DNA from: an uncultured Marvinbryantia sp.
Lineage (GTDB): Bacteria; Bacillota; Clostridia; Lachnospirales; Lachnospiraceae
Direction: 5' to 3'
Length of the DNA stretch: 7,811 bases
Assembly: GCA_947624335.1 (NCBI GenBank)
Contig: CANQJX010000076.1
Span: 1 to 7,811, forward strand
This document shows positions 1-6,352 of this stretch, piece after piece (position 1 is the stretch's first letter; every line of letters begins with the position of its first letter). Below the pieces are notes generated by a model. It did no database searches and was not told the origin of the DNA. It saw only the letters and a program-made list of their open reading frames with translations. The translations under genes and the position numbers were made by a program.

Positions 1-279
1 TGCTCCAAGTTGTTTCGTTTTTTCTGCCACAAGACGATCTATATCCTCTGTTGACATGCCCTCCTGGATATGTTCAGAAACATAATCAAGAATCTCGATA
101 TTGCGTTTTGCGCTTTCTCTAATCGCCTCTATCTGCTGCTGATTCTTTATCATATCACGCGTTGGTATTTCATATTTCTCACTTTTCTTCATCGCGAGCA
201 TATGATCAAATCCCATATGACATTTTTTATATTTTTGTTGGCTCCCGCACCAGCAGGCATCATTTGGAAAAATTTTCAT
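1..279 (-). CDS. map: Type I methionine aminopeptidase with N-terminal SEC-C motif (5' part, runs off left edge)
   Basis: Removes the initiator methionine from new proteins in the cytosol, a metal-dependent reaction. The ATG at 279-277 opens a frame with no stop for 93 codons to the window edge. Residues 9-21 form a SEC-C zinc-binding motif (C9, C11, C20, H21, with CGS and KYKKCH). From about residue 43 the sequence reads like the start of a type I aminopeptidase: MIKNQQQIEAIRESAKRN, then a helix and an EGMSTEDIDRLV segment. The catalytic metal ligands lie beyond the edge and cannot be checked. An AGAGGA ribosome site (290-285), five bases from the ATG, supports this start. The SEC-C head is known from a subset of bacterial aminopeptidases, often an extra copy beside a plain Map; whether this genome has a second copy is unknown. 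Codons such as ATA and AGA and about 38% GC differ from the neighbours. Identity is inferred from the N-terminal third only. Confidence 0.87.
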   Translation of the reverse strand, partial: MKIFPNDACWCGSQQKYKKCHMGFDHMLAMKKSEKYEIPTRDMIKNQQQIEAIRESAKRNIEILDYVSEHIQEGMSTEDIDRLVAEKTKQLGA

Positions 280-284
280 CAGCT

Positions 285-290
285 TCCTCT
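285..290 (-). promoter_or_regulatory. Ribosome binding site of the SEC-C aminopeptidase gene
   Basis: On the minus strand this reads AGAGGA, with five bases (AGCTG) before the ATG at 279. It fixes the start and so keeps the SEC-C motif inside the protein. A start at the later in-frame ATG (residue 43) would remove the motif, and that ATG has no comparable site in front of it. Confidence 0.75.
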
Positions 291-331
291 ATTTATTCTT
301 CTAAAAATCTTATAATCTTCAAATATAAAAC

Positions 332-361
332 AGTTTAGCACAAAAAACGACATACTGGCAA
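332..361 (-). promoter_or_regulatory. Candidate sigma-A promoter for the aminopeptidase gene
   Basis: On the minus strand a -35 like TTGCCA (361-356) is followed, after an 18-base spacer, by TAAACT (337-332). TAAACT is preceded by TGC, giving an extended -10. The spacer contains a run of six T. Transcription would start near 325, leaving a leader of about 45 bases. The match is reasonable but not perfect (TAAACT matches TATAAT at four of six positions). The site lies between two genes of the same strand and very different base composition, which favours an independent promoter. No operator or riboswitch-like structure is visible in the short leader. Confidence 0.45.
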
Positions 362-405
362 GAACTTCCGTGCGCCATATATCGACACCAGACGACACCC
401 GTCCT

Positions 406-1050
406 TTAGTCCCTGGACTCGATCACCAGAAGTCTCCCGGCGGAAAACGAAATCCGTCCTTCCTCTTCCACAATCCGGTTGCTTATGCCGACCGCGTCGT
501 CGCATGTCATAGTATACCCCTGAAGCGGATAGAAAAACCCTTCCAGCGTCAGATTGGCAACCGTCTCCCCGAACGCGAGCAGCGAAACGTATTCCCCAAA
601 CTGCTCCCTGCGTTTGATCGTAAGCGGCGCGTCGATCAGACGTATGCGGTTATGCGCGTCCAGCAGACTGCAGGGCACGCCTGCTTTTAAAGCCAGCGAC
701 AGATTTTTTATATTTCCCAGAATATGGTCCGCGCGGCTTCCCGTGGCCCCCAGCACGGTAATCTCCGTGCTTTTTTCCTCCAGCGCCGCCAAAACGGCGA
801 TTTCCGTATCCGTGGAATCCTTCTGCGGTAAAAACCTGCGTATCCGCACGCCCCGTTTTTCAAAATACCGCAGGCTTTCGGCGTCGGCGGAATCAAAGTC
901 CCCCGCCGCCATATCCGGCGTTCTGCCCGCGCGCCGCAAAAACTCCAGGCCCCGGTCCGCCGCAATCACATAATCATAGTTTTCTTTTTCCATAAAAGCA
1001 AGGGCAAAATCCACATCGATATTGCCCCCGCTGATAATCAGTGTTTTCAT
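406..1050 (-). CDS. thiN: Thiamine pyrophosphokinase ThiN
   Basis: Transfers pyrophosphate from ATP to thiamine, giving thiamine diphosphate in the cytosol. The 214-residue length is normal for the YloS/ThiN family. The family's motifs appear in order: AADRG (30-34), GDFDS (50-54), QKDSTDTE (76-83) and GATGSRADH (101-109), which carry the acidic metal- and substrate-binding residues. A beta-rich thiamine-binding domain follows (about 130-214). ATG 1050 is the only sensible start, because in-frame stops lie just upstream. It sits 13 bases after the rpe stop with only a purine-rich, poor ribosome site, so coupling to rpe translation is likely. It is the last gene of the operon. Its product supplies the cofactor of transketolase, which uses the Rpe product; that link is inference. 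No thiamine riboswitch is seen before it. Confidence 0.95.
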   Translation of the reverse strand: MKTLIISGGNIDVDFALAFMEKENYDYVIAADRGLEFLRRAGRTPDMAAGDFDSADAESLRYFEKRGVRIRRFLPQKDSTDTEIAVLAALEEKSTEITVLGATGSRADHILGNIKNLSLALKAGVPCSLLDAHNRIRLIDAPLTIKRREQFGEYVSLLAFGETVANLTLEGFFYPLQGYTMTCDDAVGISNRIVEEEGRISFSAGRLLVIESRD

Positions 1051-1063
1051 CTTTTTCGCTTGC

Positions 1064-1717
1064 TCATTTCATCAATTCTTTTAAAGCGCGCACATTCTTT
1101 GCGATATCCCCGCGAAAGACCGCGCTGCCCGCCACAATGACGTTCGCGCCTGCTTTCAGCACGCGCGGCAGCGTATCTGCGTTCATGCCGCCGTCCACTT
1201 CGATATCCGTCCGGCGGCCGCTGCAGTCTAAGCGTTCCCGCAGCGTCCGGATCTTATCCAGGCTGCTCTCAATAAACGCCTGCCCGCCAAAGCCGGGATT
1301 TACCGTCATAATCAAAATCATATCCGTCTTATCCAGCACATAATCCAGCGCGCAGAGCGGCGTTGCCGGATTTAAGGCAACTCCGGTTCTTAAGCCCATC
1401 TCTTTGATCTGGTGCAGCGTGCGGTCCAGATGACGGCACGCCTCCGCATGGACGGTGATCGAATCCGCGCCGCATTTGGCAAAATCATCCAGATACCGTT
1501 CCGGGTCCTGCACCATCAGATGCACGTCAAACAGCTTTTTGGTTTCCCTGCGCACAGACGCGATCAGCGGCATTCCGAAAGAAATGCTGGGCACAAACAT
1601 TCCGTCCATCACATCGATGTGAATGTAATCCGCCCCCGCCTCATCCGCCTGTCTGATCTGCTCGCCCAGCACGGAAAAGTCCGCCGCTAAAATGGACGGC
1701 GCCAATAATCGTTCCAT
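1064..1717 (-). CDS. rpe: Ribulose-phosphate 3-epimerase
   Basis: Interconverts D-ribulose 5-phosphate and D-xylulose 5-phosphate in the pentose phosphate pathway. It is a cytosolic TIM-barrel metalloenzyme. From the ATG at 1717 the protein has 217 residues, the usual family length. Visible motifs: LAPSILAADF (5-14), HIDVMDG with H33 and D35, DVHLMV with H66, TVHAEA (88-93), NPGFGGQ phosphate loop (140-146), EVDGGMN with D175, and VAGSAVF near the end. H33, D35, H66 and D175 match the metal ligands, with D35 and D175 as the acid/base pair. The usual FVPN is FVPS here (S44). The frame stays open to a TTG at 1732 that overlaps the rsgA stop, but the strong GGGAGG five bases before ATG 1717 and alignment with the family decide for 1717. 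It lies 11 bases after rsgA. Confidence 0.97.
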   Translation of the reverse strand: MERLLAPSILAADFSVLGEQIRQADEAGADYIHIDVMDGMFVPSISFGMPLIASVRRETKKLFDVHLMVQDPERYLDDFAKCGADSITVHAEACRHLDRTLHQIKEMGLRTGVALNPATPLCALDYVLDKTDMILIMTVNPGFGGQAFIESSLDKIRTLRERLDCSGRRTDIEVDGGMNADTLPRVLKAGANVIVAGSAVFRGDIAKNVRALKELMK

Positions 1718-1722
1718 GGTTT

Positions 1723-1728
1723 CCTCCC
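1723..1728 (-). promoter_or_regulatory. Ribosome binding site deciding the rpe start
   Basis: The minus strand reads GGGAGG followed by AAACC and the ATG at 1717. It begins directly after the rsgA stop codon (1731-1729). It sits inside the alternative TTG-initiated extension (1732), which argues against that longer start. Confidence 0.8.
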
Positions 1729-2604
1729 TCAATACTTTTTCTTGTATTTTAATTCCTCATACATCGCCAGATAATGCTCATAACGCAGGCGGCTGATTTT
1801 CCCCGCCTCCAGCGCCTCTTTTACGGCGCATCCCGGTTCGTGCGTATGGCTGCATCCGGGAAAACGGCAGTCCTGATACGGCAAAAATTCCGGAAAGCAG
1901 TCTTTAAGTTCCTCTTTTTCCATATCCCAAACCGCAAGCGAACTAAAGCCCGGCGTGTCGCACAGGAACGTATCCCCGTCCAGCGCGAACAGTTCCGCGT
2001 GGCGCGTCGTATGCCTTCCGCGTTCTATTTTTTCACTGATCGCTCCCGTCTCCATTCGCGCTTCCGGCGCCAGAAGATTGACAAGAGAAGATTTTCCCAC
2101 GCCGGACGGTCCGGCCAGCGCGGTTGTTTTTCCCTTTAAGATTTCCCGGATCCCGTCGAGTCCCTGTCCCATAAGCGCGCTGGAAAAGAGAACGCGGCAG
2201 CCGCAGTTTTCGTAAACCGCGCGCAGCTTTTCACATTCCCGCTCCGAGGCCGCGTCCTGTTTATTAAAGCAAATCACGCAGCGCACATCCTGCCGCTCCA
2301 TCGCCACCAGGAAACGGTCGAGAAGGTTTAAATTGGGTTTTGGCTTCGCCGCGGCAAAGATGACGAGCGTCTGGTCAATGTTTGCGACCGCGGGGCGGAT
2401 CAGCGCGTTTTTACGGGGCAGGATTTTATCAATCTTGCCTTCCCGCGCCGCCTCGTCAACCGCCGTCATCTCCACGTTATCGCCCACCAGCGGTTTCAGG
2501 CGCTCTTTTCGGAAAATCCCTTTCGCCCTGCACTCATACACGCCGGATTTGGCCGTCTGCACATAGTAGAACCCGGCGATTCCTTTTACAATTTTTCCCT
2601 GCAT
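1729..2604 (-). CDS. rsgA: Ribosome small-subunit-dependent GTPase RsgA
   Basis: A circularly permuted GTPase that acts late in 30S subunit assembly and binds near the decoding centre. At 291 residues it has normal length. An OB-fold domain (about 1-65) comes first. The GTPase motifs then occur in permuted order: G4 NKQD (114-117), G5-like SSA (141-143), G1 GPSGVGKSS (165-173), the switch region GRHTTRH (196-202) and G3 DTPGF (216-220). A C-terminal zinc site follows: C246, C251, H253 and C259. The start ATG 2604 lies three bases after the prkC stop without a good ribosome site, so coupled translation from prkC is likely. In B. subtilis the homologue (CpgA/YloQ) is reported as a substrate of PrkC, whose gene is immediately upstream. 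No defect is seen. Confidence 0.97.
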   Translation of the reverse strand: MQGKIVKGIAGFYYVQTAKSGVYECRAKGIFRKERLKPLVGDNVEMTAVDEAAREGKIDKILPRKNALIRPAVANIDQTLVIFAAAKPKPNLNLLDRFLVAMERQDVRCVICFNKQDAASERECEKLRAVYENCGCRVLFSSALMGQGLDGIREILKGKTTALAGPSGVGKSSLVNLLAPEARMETGAISEKIERGRHTTRHAELFALDGDTFLCDTPGFSSLAVWDMEKEELKDCFPEFLPYQDCRFPGCSHTHEPGCAVKEALEAGKISRLRYEHYLAMYEELKYKKKY

Positions 2605-2607
2605 GAA

Positions 2608-4560
2608 TCAATCTACCCGCTCGAACGGGACTTCATAAGTCGCTATCAGGTCGTAGTTTCCGGTCACCGCATTGAGCGCGTACAGATTTACCGTTCCGCT
2701 GTTCATTCCCGCGACGCCTTCTTCTTCCAGGTTGTAGGGGAATGTGATCGCCTGCCCGTCCACCAGCATTTTGCTCGTTGTTCCCTGCACCAGTTCCAGA
2801 CGCGCCAGTTCGCCGTTGTATAAAGGCGCGGTTTCAAGCTGCGCGTTGCACATCCATGTGCCGTCCGATCCGTCCGCGCTGCCGGTGCTTACGATCAAAA
2901 TAACGGTCGTTCCCGGCGTAGCCGTTCCCGTAACGCTCTGATCCATAACGATTCCCCGGTCAAATTCATCGCTTTCGTCATCCTGGCGCTGCACATAGAA
3001 TCCGGCTTCCATCAACAGATCCTGCGCCGTCTCAAAATCCCGGTAAATCACATTGGGAACCGCAACGGGTTCTCTCTGGGACGGCGGAAGCGGATCCTCC
3101 TCCGTACCTTCCGTCTCAATGACAACGGCCGGCTGCGTCTCCTGCTCGCTCTGCGCATCCTGCGACTGCGGCTGCGCCTGCGTCTGCTGTTCCTGCGACT
3201 GGGTCTGCGCGGCGTCCGTCTGATTCTGCGCGGACGTTTCCACCTCCGTTGTCTTTTCGGTTGTTCTTCTGCTTCCAAAAATAGAAGGCAGGCTGAAGCG
3301 GATAATGCCCAGCGCGTTTGCGATCAATCCCAGAAAGATTGCCGCAATCAAAATTGCAATGATGATGCTGCCCACCGTCATCAGGCGTTCCAGCCTCGGA
3401 TTGAGAATCCCGTCGTCCTCCTCGTCCTCCTGGAAAGCCGGGCTGTTATTCTCCATTTCTTCCTGATAATCATAACCGCGCTTTCCGTAAGCCCTTCCGT
3501 AAGTATAGGGATCGTAAGGCTGCTGCTCATGTCCGCCGCTGTAGCCCGCGCCCGGATAAGCGGGGCCAGGCGCGGACGCGCCGCCCGTATTGCCTGTATT
3601 GCCCGTTTCGTCCGTCCCGATCTCTCCGGTATTGATGCGCGCGGACAAATACCCTTCTTTGATCGCGCCCAGTTCTTCCTTGGATATTTCCACCGTCTGC
3701 CCCGCGTTGTTCGCGTTTACAATGTGGACAAAGTCGCCGTCCGGATTAACCAGCGACTCCTTTAAGTCGTAAATCAGCTCCGACATATTTGCATAACGCC
3801 GATCCGGGCTTTTCTGCGTGCATTTATAGATAATCTGCACGGTGCTTCTGGGAAGGTTCGGCACATAGACTTCCGGAGACTTCATCTCTTCCTGAAGATG
3901 CTTAATCGCAATCGCCACCGTAGTATCGCCGTCAAACGGAACATGTCCCGTCAGCATTTCATACATCGTAATGCCCAGCGAATAAATATCGCTCTTGGCG
4001 TCGCTGTATCCGCCGCGCGCCTGTTCGGGCGAGCTGTAATGCACGGAACCCATCACCGCCGTGCTGATCGTATTGCTGCTGGTCGCCCTGGCGATGCCGA
4101 AATCGGTCACCTTTACTTTCCCGTCCGTAGAAATAATAATATTCTGCGGCTTTACATCGCGGTGGACGATTCCGCTGTTGTGCGCCGCCTCCAGCCCCTG
4201 CGATACCTGAATCGCAATGCTGGTCGCCTCGCGCACCGCCAGCCTGCCCTTCCGGGCGATATACTCTTTGAGCGTAATGCCCTCCACCAGTTCCATCACG
4301 ATAAAGTTTACGCCGTGGTCCTCGCCCACGTCATAGATATTTACAATATTGGGATGCGCAAGTCCCGCCGCCGCCTGCGCCTCCGCGCGAAACTTGGTGA
4401 TAAATACCTTATCGCTGCGAAATTCCGGTTTTAATACCTTTACAGCCACGAAACGGTTCAGTTTATGGTCTTTCGCCTTATATACATCCGCCATGCCGCC
4501 CGCGCCGATCCTGCCGACTACTTCATAGCGTCCCTGTATAAACATTCCTTCCTTTAACAT
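2608..4560 (-). CDS. prkC: PASTA-domain membrane Ser/Thr protein kinase (PrkC/PknB/Stk1 family)
   Basis: Phosphorylates Ser/Thr residues in response to peptidoglycan fragments or lipid II. 650 residues. The Hanks-type kinase domain (about 11-270) has the glycine loop G19xGGM, ATP-binding K41, E60, HRDVKPQN (133-140) with catalytic D135, DFG (153-155), a Ser/Thr-rich activation loop (160-177) and SPEQ (177-180). A Gly/Tyr/Pro-rich and acidic juxtamembrane stretch (about 315-390) precedes one transmembrane helix (about 396-418). Outside lie a Gln/Ser/Thr-rich linker (about 432-480), one clear PASTA repeat (about 498-560) and a beta-rich, possibly Ig-like end (561-650). B. subtilis PrkC has three PASTA repeats plus an Ig-like domain, so this ectodomain is short. 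The start ATG 4560 overlaps prpC by seven bases and has GAGGTG five bases upstream; an internal ATG (residue 6) is a weaker alternative. Confidence 0.97.
   Translation of the reverse strand: MLKEGMFIQGRYEVVGRIGAGGMADVYKAKDHKLNRFVAVKVLKPEFRSDKVFITKFRAEAQAAAGLAHPNIVNIYDVGEDHGVNFIVMELVEGITLKEYIARKGRLAVREATSIAIQVSQGLEAAHNSGIVHRDVKPQNIIISTDGKVKVTDFGIARATSSNTISTAVMGSVHYSSPEQARGGYSDAKSDIYSLGITMYEMLTGHVPFDGDTTVAIAIKHLQEEMKSPEVYVPNLPRSTVQIIYKCTQKSPDRRYANMSELIYDLKESLVNPDGDFVHIVNANNAGQTVEISKEELGAIKEGYLSARINTGEIGTDETGNTGNTGGASAPGPAYPGAGYSGGHEQQPYDPYTYGRAYGKRGYDYQEEMENNSPAFQEDEEDDGILNPRLERLMTVGSIIIAILIAAIFLGLIANALGIIRFSLPSIFGSRRTTEKTTEVETSAQNQTDAAQTQSQEQQTQAQPQSQDAQSEQETQPAVVIETEGTEEDPLPPSQREPVAVPNVIYRDFETAQDLLMEAGFYVQRQDDESDEFDRGIVMDQSVTGTATPGTTVILIVSTGSADGSDGTWMCNAQLETAPLYNGELARLELVQGTTSKMLVDGQAITFPYNLEEEGVAGMNSGTVNLYALNAVTGNYDLIATYEVPFERVD
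3587..3604. repeat. Two-copy 9-base tandem repeat inside prkC
   Basis: On the plus strand gtattgcct and gtattgccc are adjacent. They encode the repeated Thr-Gly-Asn unit in the kinase juxtamembrane stretch (residues about 319-327, ETGNTGNTGG). The repeat keeps the frame. A small slippage-type repeat in a disordered linker is the simplest reading. Confidence 0.6.
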
Positions 4561-5297
4561 TTCGCCACCTCATCCGTCTGCACCTTCACCAACAGCGCCG
4601 TGATATTGTCGTAACCGCCGCCGCGGTTCGCCTCCGCTACCAACTGCTCCCCCGCTGTCTGCAGATCGCTTTCCCCTTCTATGATCCGTCCGATCTGTTC
4701 ATCCGTCAGCATATTGCTCAGACCGTCCGTACACAGCAGCAATTTGTCTCCCTGCTTTACCGTCACGTCAAAAAAGTCGATTGCCACCGTTTTCTCCACG
4801 CCGACCGCCCTTGTAATAACATTTTTGTCCGGATGGCTCCTTGCTTCTTCCCGCGTAAGCCCGCCGGCCCGTATTATCTCCTCCACCAGAGAATGATCCC
4901 TTGTTATCTGGCGGATCCCGTCTTTGATCAGATAGAGGCGGCTGTCTCCCACGTTGGCGACGTACAGCGTATCCCCCACCACGGTCGCCGCCACCATTGT
5001 GGTGCCCATTCCCTTATATTTTTCCTGGGACCTGGCCTCCTCAAACACTTTTGCGTTCGCTTTTTCAATCGATCTGCGGATCACTTTGACCGGATTTTTT
5101 TCTTTTTCTCTGCGTACATTATTTAAAAAGACTTCTACCGCATAACTTGATGCGCGGTCGCCGGCGTTGTGTCCTCCCATACCGTCCGCGACGACAAACA
5201 GGTTCGGCAGTTTACCTACCGGTGCATCCGAGGCAAACACATAATCCTGATTGATGCTGCGGACGCGGCCGACATCCGTAATACTGTATGATCTCAT
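4554..5297 (-). CDS. prpC: PP2C-family protein phosphatase, partner of PrkC
   Basis: A metal-dependent (Mn/Mg) Ser/Thr phosphatase of the PrpC/Stp family, which reverses phosphorylation by the co-transcribed PrkC. 247 residues, the usual length for this soluble cytosolic protein. PP2C motifs are complete: GRVRSINQD (10-18) with D18, VADGMGGH (36-43) with metal-binding D38, GMGTT (96-100), ANVGDSR (114-120) with D118, RDHS (133-136), CTDGL (189-193) with D191, and GGYDNIT (227-233) with D230. The ATG at 5297 overlaps the rlmN stop in an ATGA arrangement (5297-5294), with AGAGGA nine bases upstream inside rlmN. Its own end overlaps prkC by seven bases, so kinase and phosphatase translation are probably tied. 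No membrane segment or sensor domain is seen. Confidence 0.97.
   Translation of the reverse strand: MRSYSITDVGRVRSINQDYVFASDAPVGKLPNLFVVADGMGGHNAGDRASSYAVEVFLNNVRREKEKNPVKVIRRSIEKANAKVFEEARSQEKYKGMGTTMVAATVVGDTLYVANVGDSRLYLIKDGIRQITRDHSLVEEIIRAGGLTREEARSHPDKNVITRAVGVEKTVAIDFFDVTVKQGDKLLLCTDGLSNMLTDEQIGRIIEGESDLQTAGEQLVAEANRGGGYDNITALLVKVQTDEVAKC
4566..4571 (-). promoter_or_regulatory. Ribosome binding site deciding the prkC start
   Basis: GAGGTG on the minus strand, five bases (GCGAA) before ATG 4560, lies within the last codons of prpC. It supports the overlapping start rather than the internal ATG at residue 6, which is preceded by an AAGGAAGGA run set unusually close. Confidence 0.7.
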
Positions 5298-6352
5298 GGT
5301 TTCTCTTCCTCTCCCTGAGCCTGCTCCAGATAGCGCTTCCGCAGCTGTCCGCAGGCGCCGCCGATGTCGCGGCCCATTTCTCTTCTCATTGTAGCATTTA
5401 TTCTGTATTTTTCAAGTTTGGATTTAAAAGCGCGGATCGCACGCGCGTCGGACTGACGGTAATCCCGCTCCCGGACGGGGTTGACCGGAATCAGGTTCAC
5501 ATGGCAGTGTAAGCCCTGCAGCAATTGCGCCAGACGCCGGGCGTCTTCTTCCGAATCGTTCACGCCTGCGATCAGGCTGTATTCAAACGTAATGCGCCGC
5601 CCCGTTTTTTCAAAATAAGTCCGGCACGCCGCAAGCACGTCCGCCAGTTCATAACGGCGCGCCACCGGCATCAGTTCTTCGCGCTTTTCCTGCGAACAGG
5701 CGTGCAGGGAAAGCGCCAGCGTGATCTGCAGCCGCTCGTCGGCAAGCCGGTATATGTTCGGCACGATCCCGCATGTGCTGACCGTAATATTTCTCTGGCT
5801 GATATGTAAGCCGCGCCCGTCCGTAAGCATACGGATAAAAGTCAGCAGAGAATCGTAATTGTCCAGCGGTTCCCCCGTCCCCATCACCACTACATGCGAG
5901 ACGCGCCGTCCGCTGTGCTTCTGAATCTGATAAACCTGCGAGAGCATTTCGCCCGGCAAAAGATTCCTGGTCAGCCCGCCGATTGTGGACGCGCAGAAAC
6001 GGCATCCCATCCGGCATCCCACCTGCGAGGAAATGCAGACCGATTCCCCGTGATGGTAGCTCATCAGCACGCTCTCGATCACATTGCCGTCCCAGAGGCG
6101 GAAAAGATATTTGCGCGTGCCGTCCGCTGCGGACTCCAGCATATCCACAATCTGCAGATTTGCCCACCCGTAGCGCTCCTTCAGCTTTTCCCGCAGCGCT
6201 GCGGGAATATTGGTCATAGCGTCCGGCGCATCCGCCAGCTTTTGGTGCAGCCATTCGTAGATCTGCGCGGCGCGGAACGGCTTTTCGCCGAGCGACTGTA
6301 TATCCTGTTTTAGTTTCTCCCATTCCAGAGAACGGATGTCCTGTTTTTCCAT
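5294..6352 (-). CDS. rlmN: Dual-specificity RNA methyltransferase RlmN (23S A2503 / tRNA A37, C2)
   Basis: A radical-SAM enzyme that methylates C2 of A2503 in 23S rRNA and of A37 in certain tRNAs, through a methylated-cysteine intermediate. 352 residues, normal length. The [4Fe-4S] motif is C113-x3-C117-x2-C120. The two mechanistic cysteines are in place: C106, seven residues before the cluster motif, and C334 in the C-terminal GGACGQL, equivalent to E. coli C118 and C355. The SAM-binding MGTGEP is at 157-162, with LSLHA (214-218) and NLIPVNP (286-292) further on. C334 and the flanking RREMGRDIGG favour RlmN over Cfr, though motif reading alone is not a phylogeny. The ATG at 6352 shares one base with the rsmB stop (TGATG), with AGAGGA seven bases upstream in rsmB. 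Confidence 0.96.
   Translation of the reverse strand: MEKQDIRSLEWEKLKQDIQSLGEKPFRAAQIYEWLHQKLADAPDAMTNIPAALREKLKERYGWANLQIVDMLESAADGTRKYLFRLWDGNVIESVLMSYHHGESVCISSQVGCRMGCRFCASTIGGLTRNLLPGEMLSQVYQIQKHSGRRVSHVVVMGTGEPLDNYDSLLTFIRMLTDGRGLHISQRNITVSTCGIVPNIYRLADERLQITLALSLHACSQEKREELMPVARRYELADVLAACRTYFEKTGRRITFEYSLIAGVNDSEEDARRLAQLLQGLHCHVNLIPVNPVRERDYRQSDARAIRAFKSKLEKYRINATMRREMGRDIGGACGQLRKRYLEQAQGEEEKP

Noticed and set aside
70..315. Plus-strand open frame of 81 hydrophobic codons at the left edge
   Set aside because: It lies opposite the SEC-C aminopeptidase gene, which has recognisable motifs and a ribosome site. The hydrophobicity comes from reading its AT-rich antisense strand.
408..419. 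Palindrome AGTCC-ct-GGACT at the thiN stop, considered as a terminator
   Set aside because: The stem has five pairs with a two-base loop and no following T run on the minus strand.
554..973. Plus-strand frames opposite thiN
   Set aside because: The thiN frame carries all family motifs. These frames are Ser/Arg-rich shadows without a ribosome site or known domain.
2101..2115. Inverted repeat gccggac-g-gtccggc, considered as a hairpin or operator
   Set aside because: It encodes the G1 loop (Gly-Pro-Ser-Gly) of RsgA, the centre is too short for a good hairpin without losing pairs, and no T run follows. Codon choice explains it.
3898..4434. Plus-strand open frame of 178 codons opposite the prkC kinase domain
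   Set aside because: It is antisense to a fully conserved kinase domain, is rich in Arg/His as expected from the complement of GC-rich codons, and matches no family I recognise.
5649..6323. Second minus-strand open frame of 224 codons within rlmN
   Set aside because: It is out of frame with the intact RlmN reading frame, has Ala/Gly/Arg-rich low-information sequence and no plausible separate start context.
5294..6352. Possibility that the radical-SAM gene is the resistance methyltransferase Cfr
   Set aside because: Length, the conserved C-terminal GGACGQL, the overlap with rsmB and prpC, and the standard gene order all fit housekeeping RlmN.
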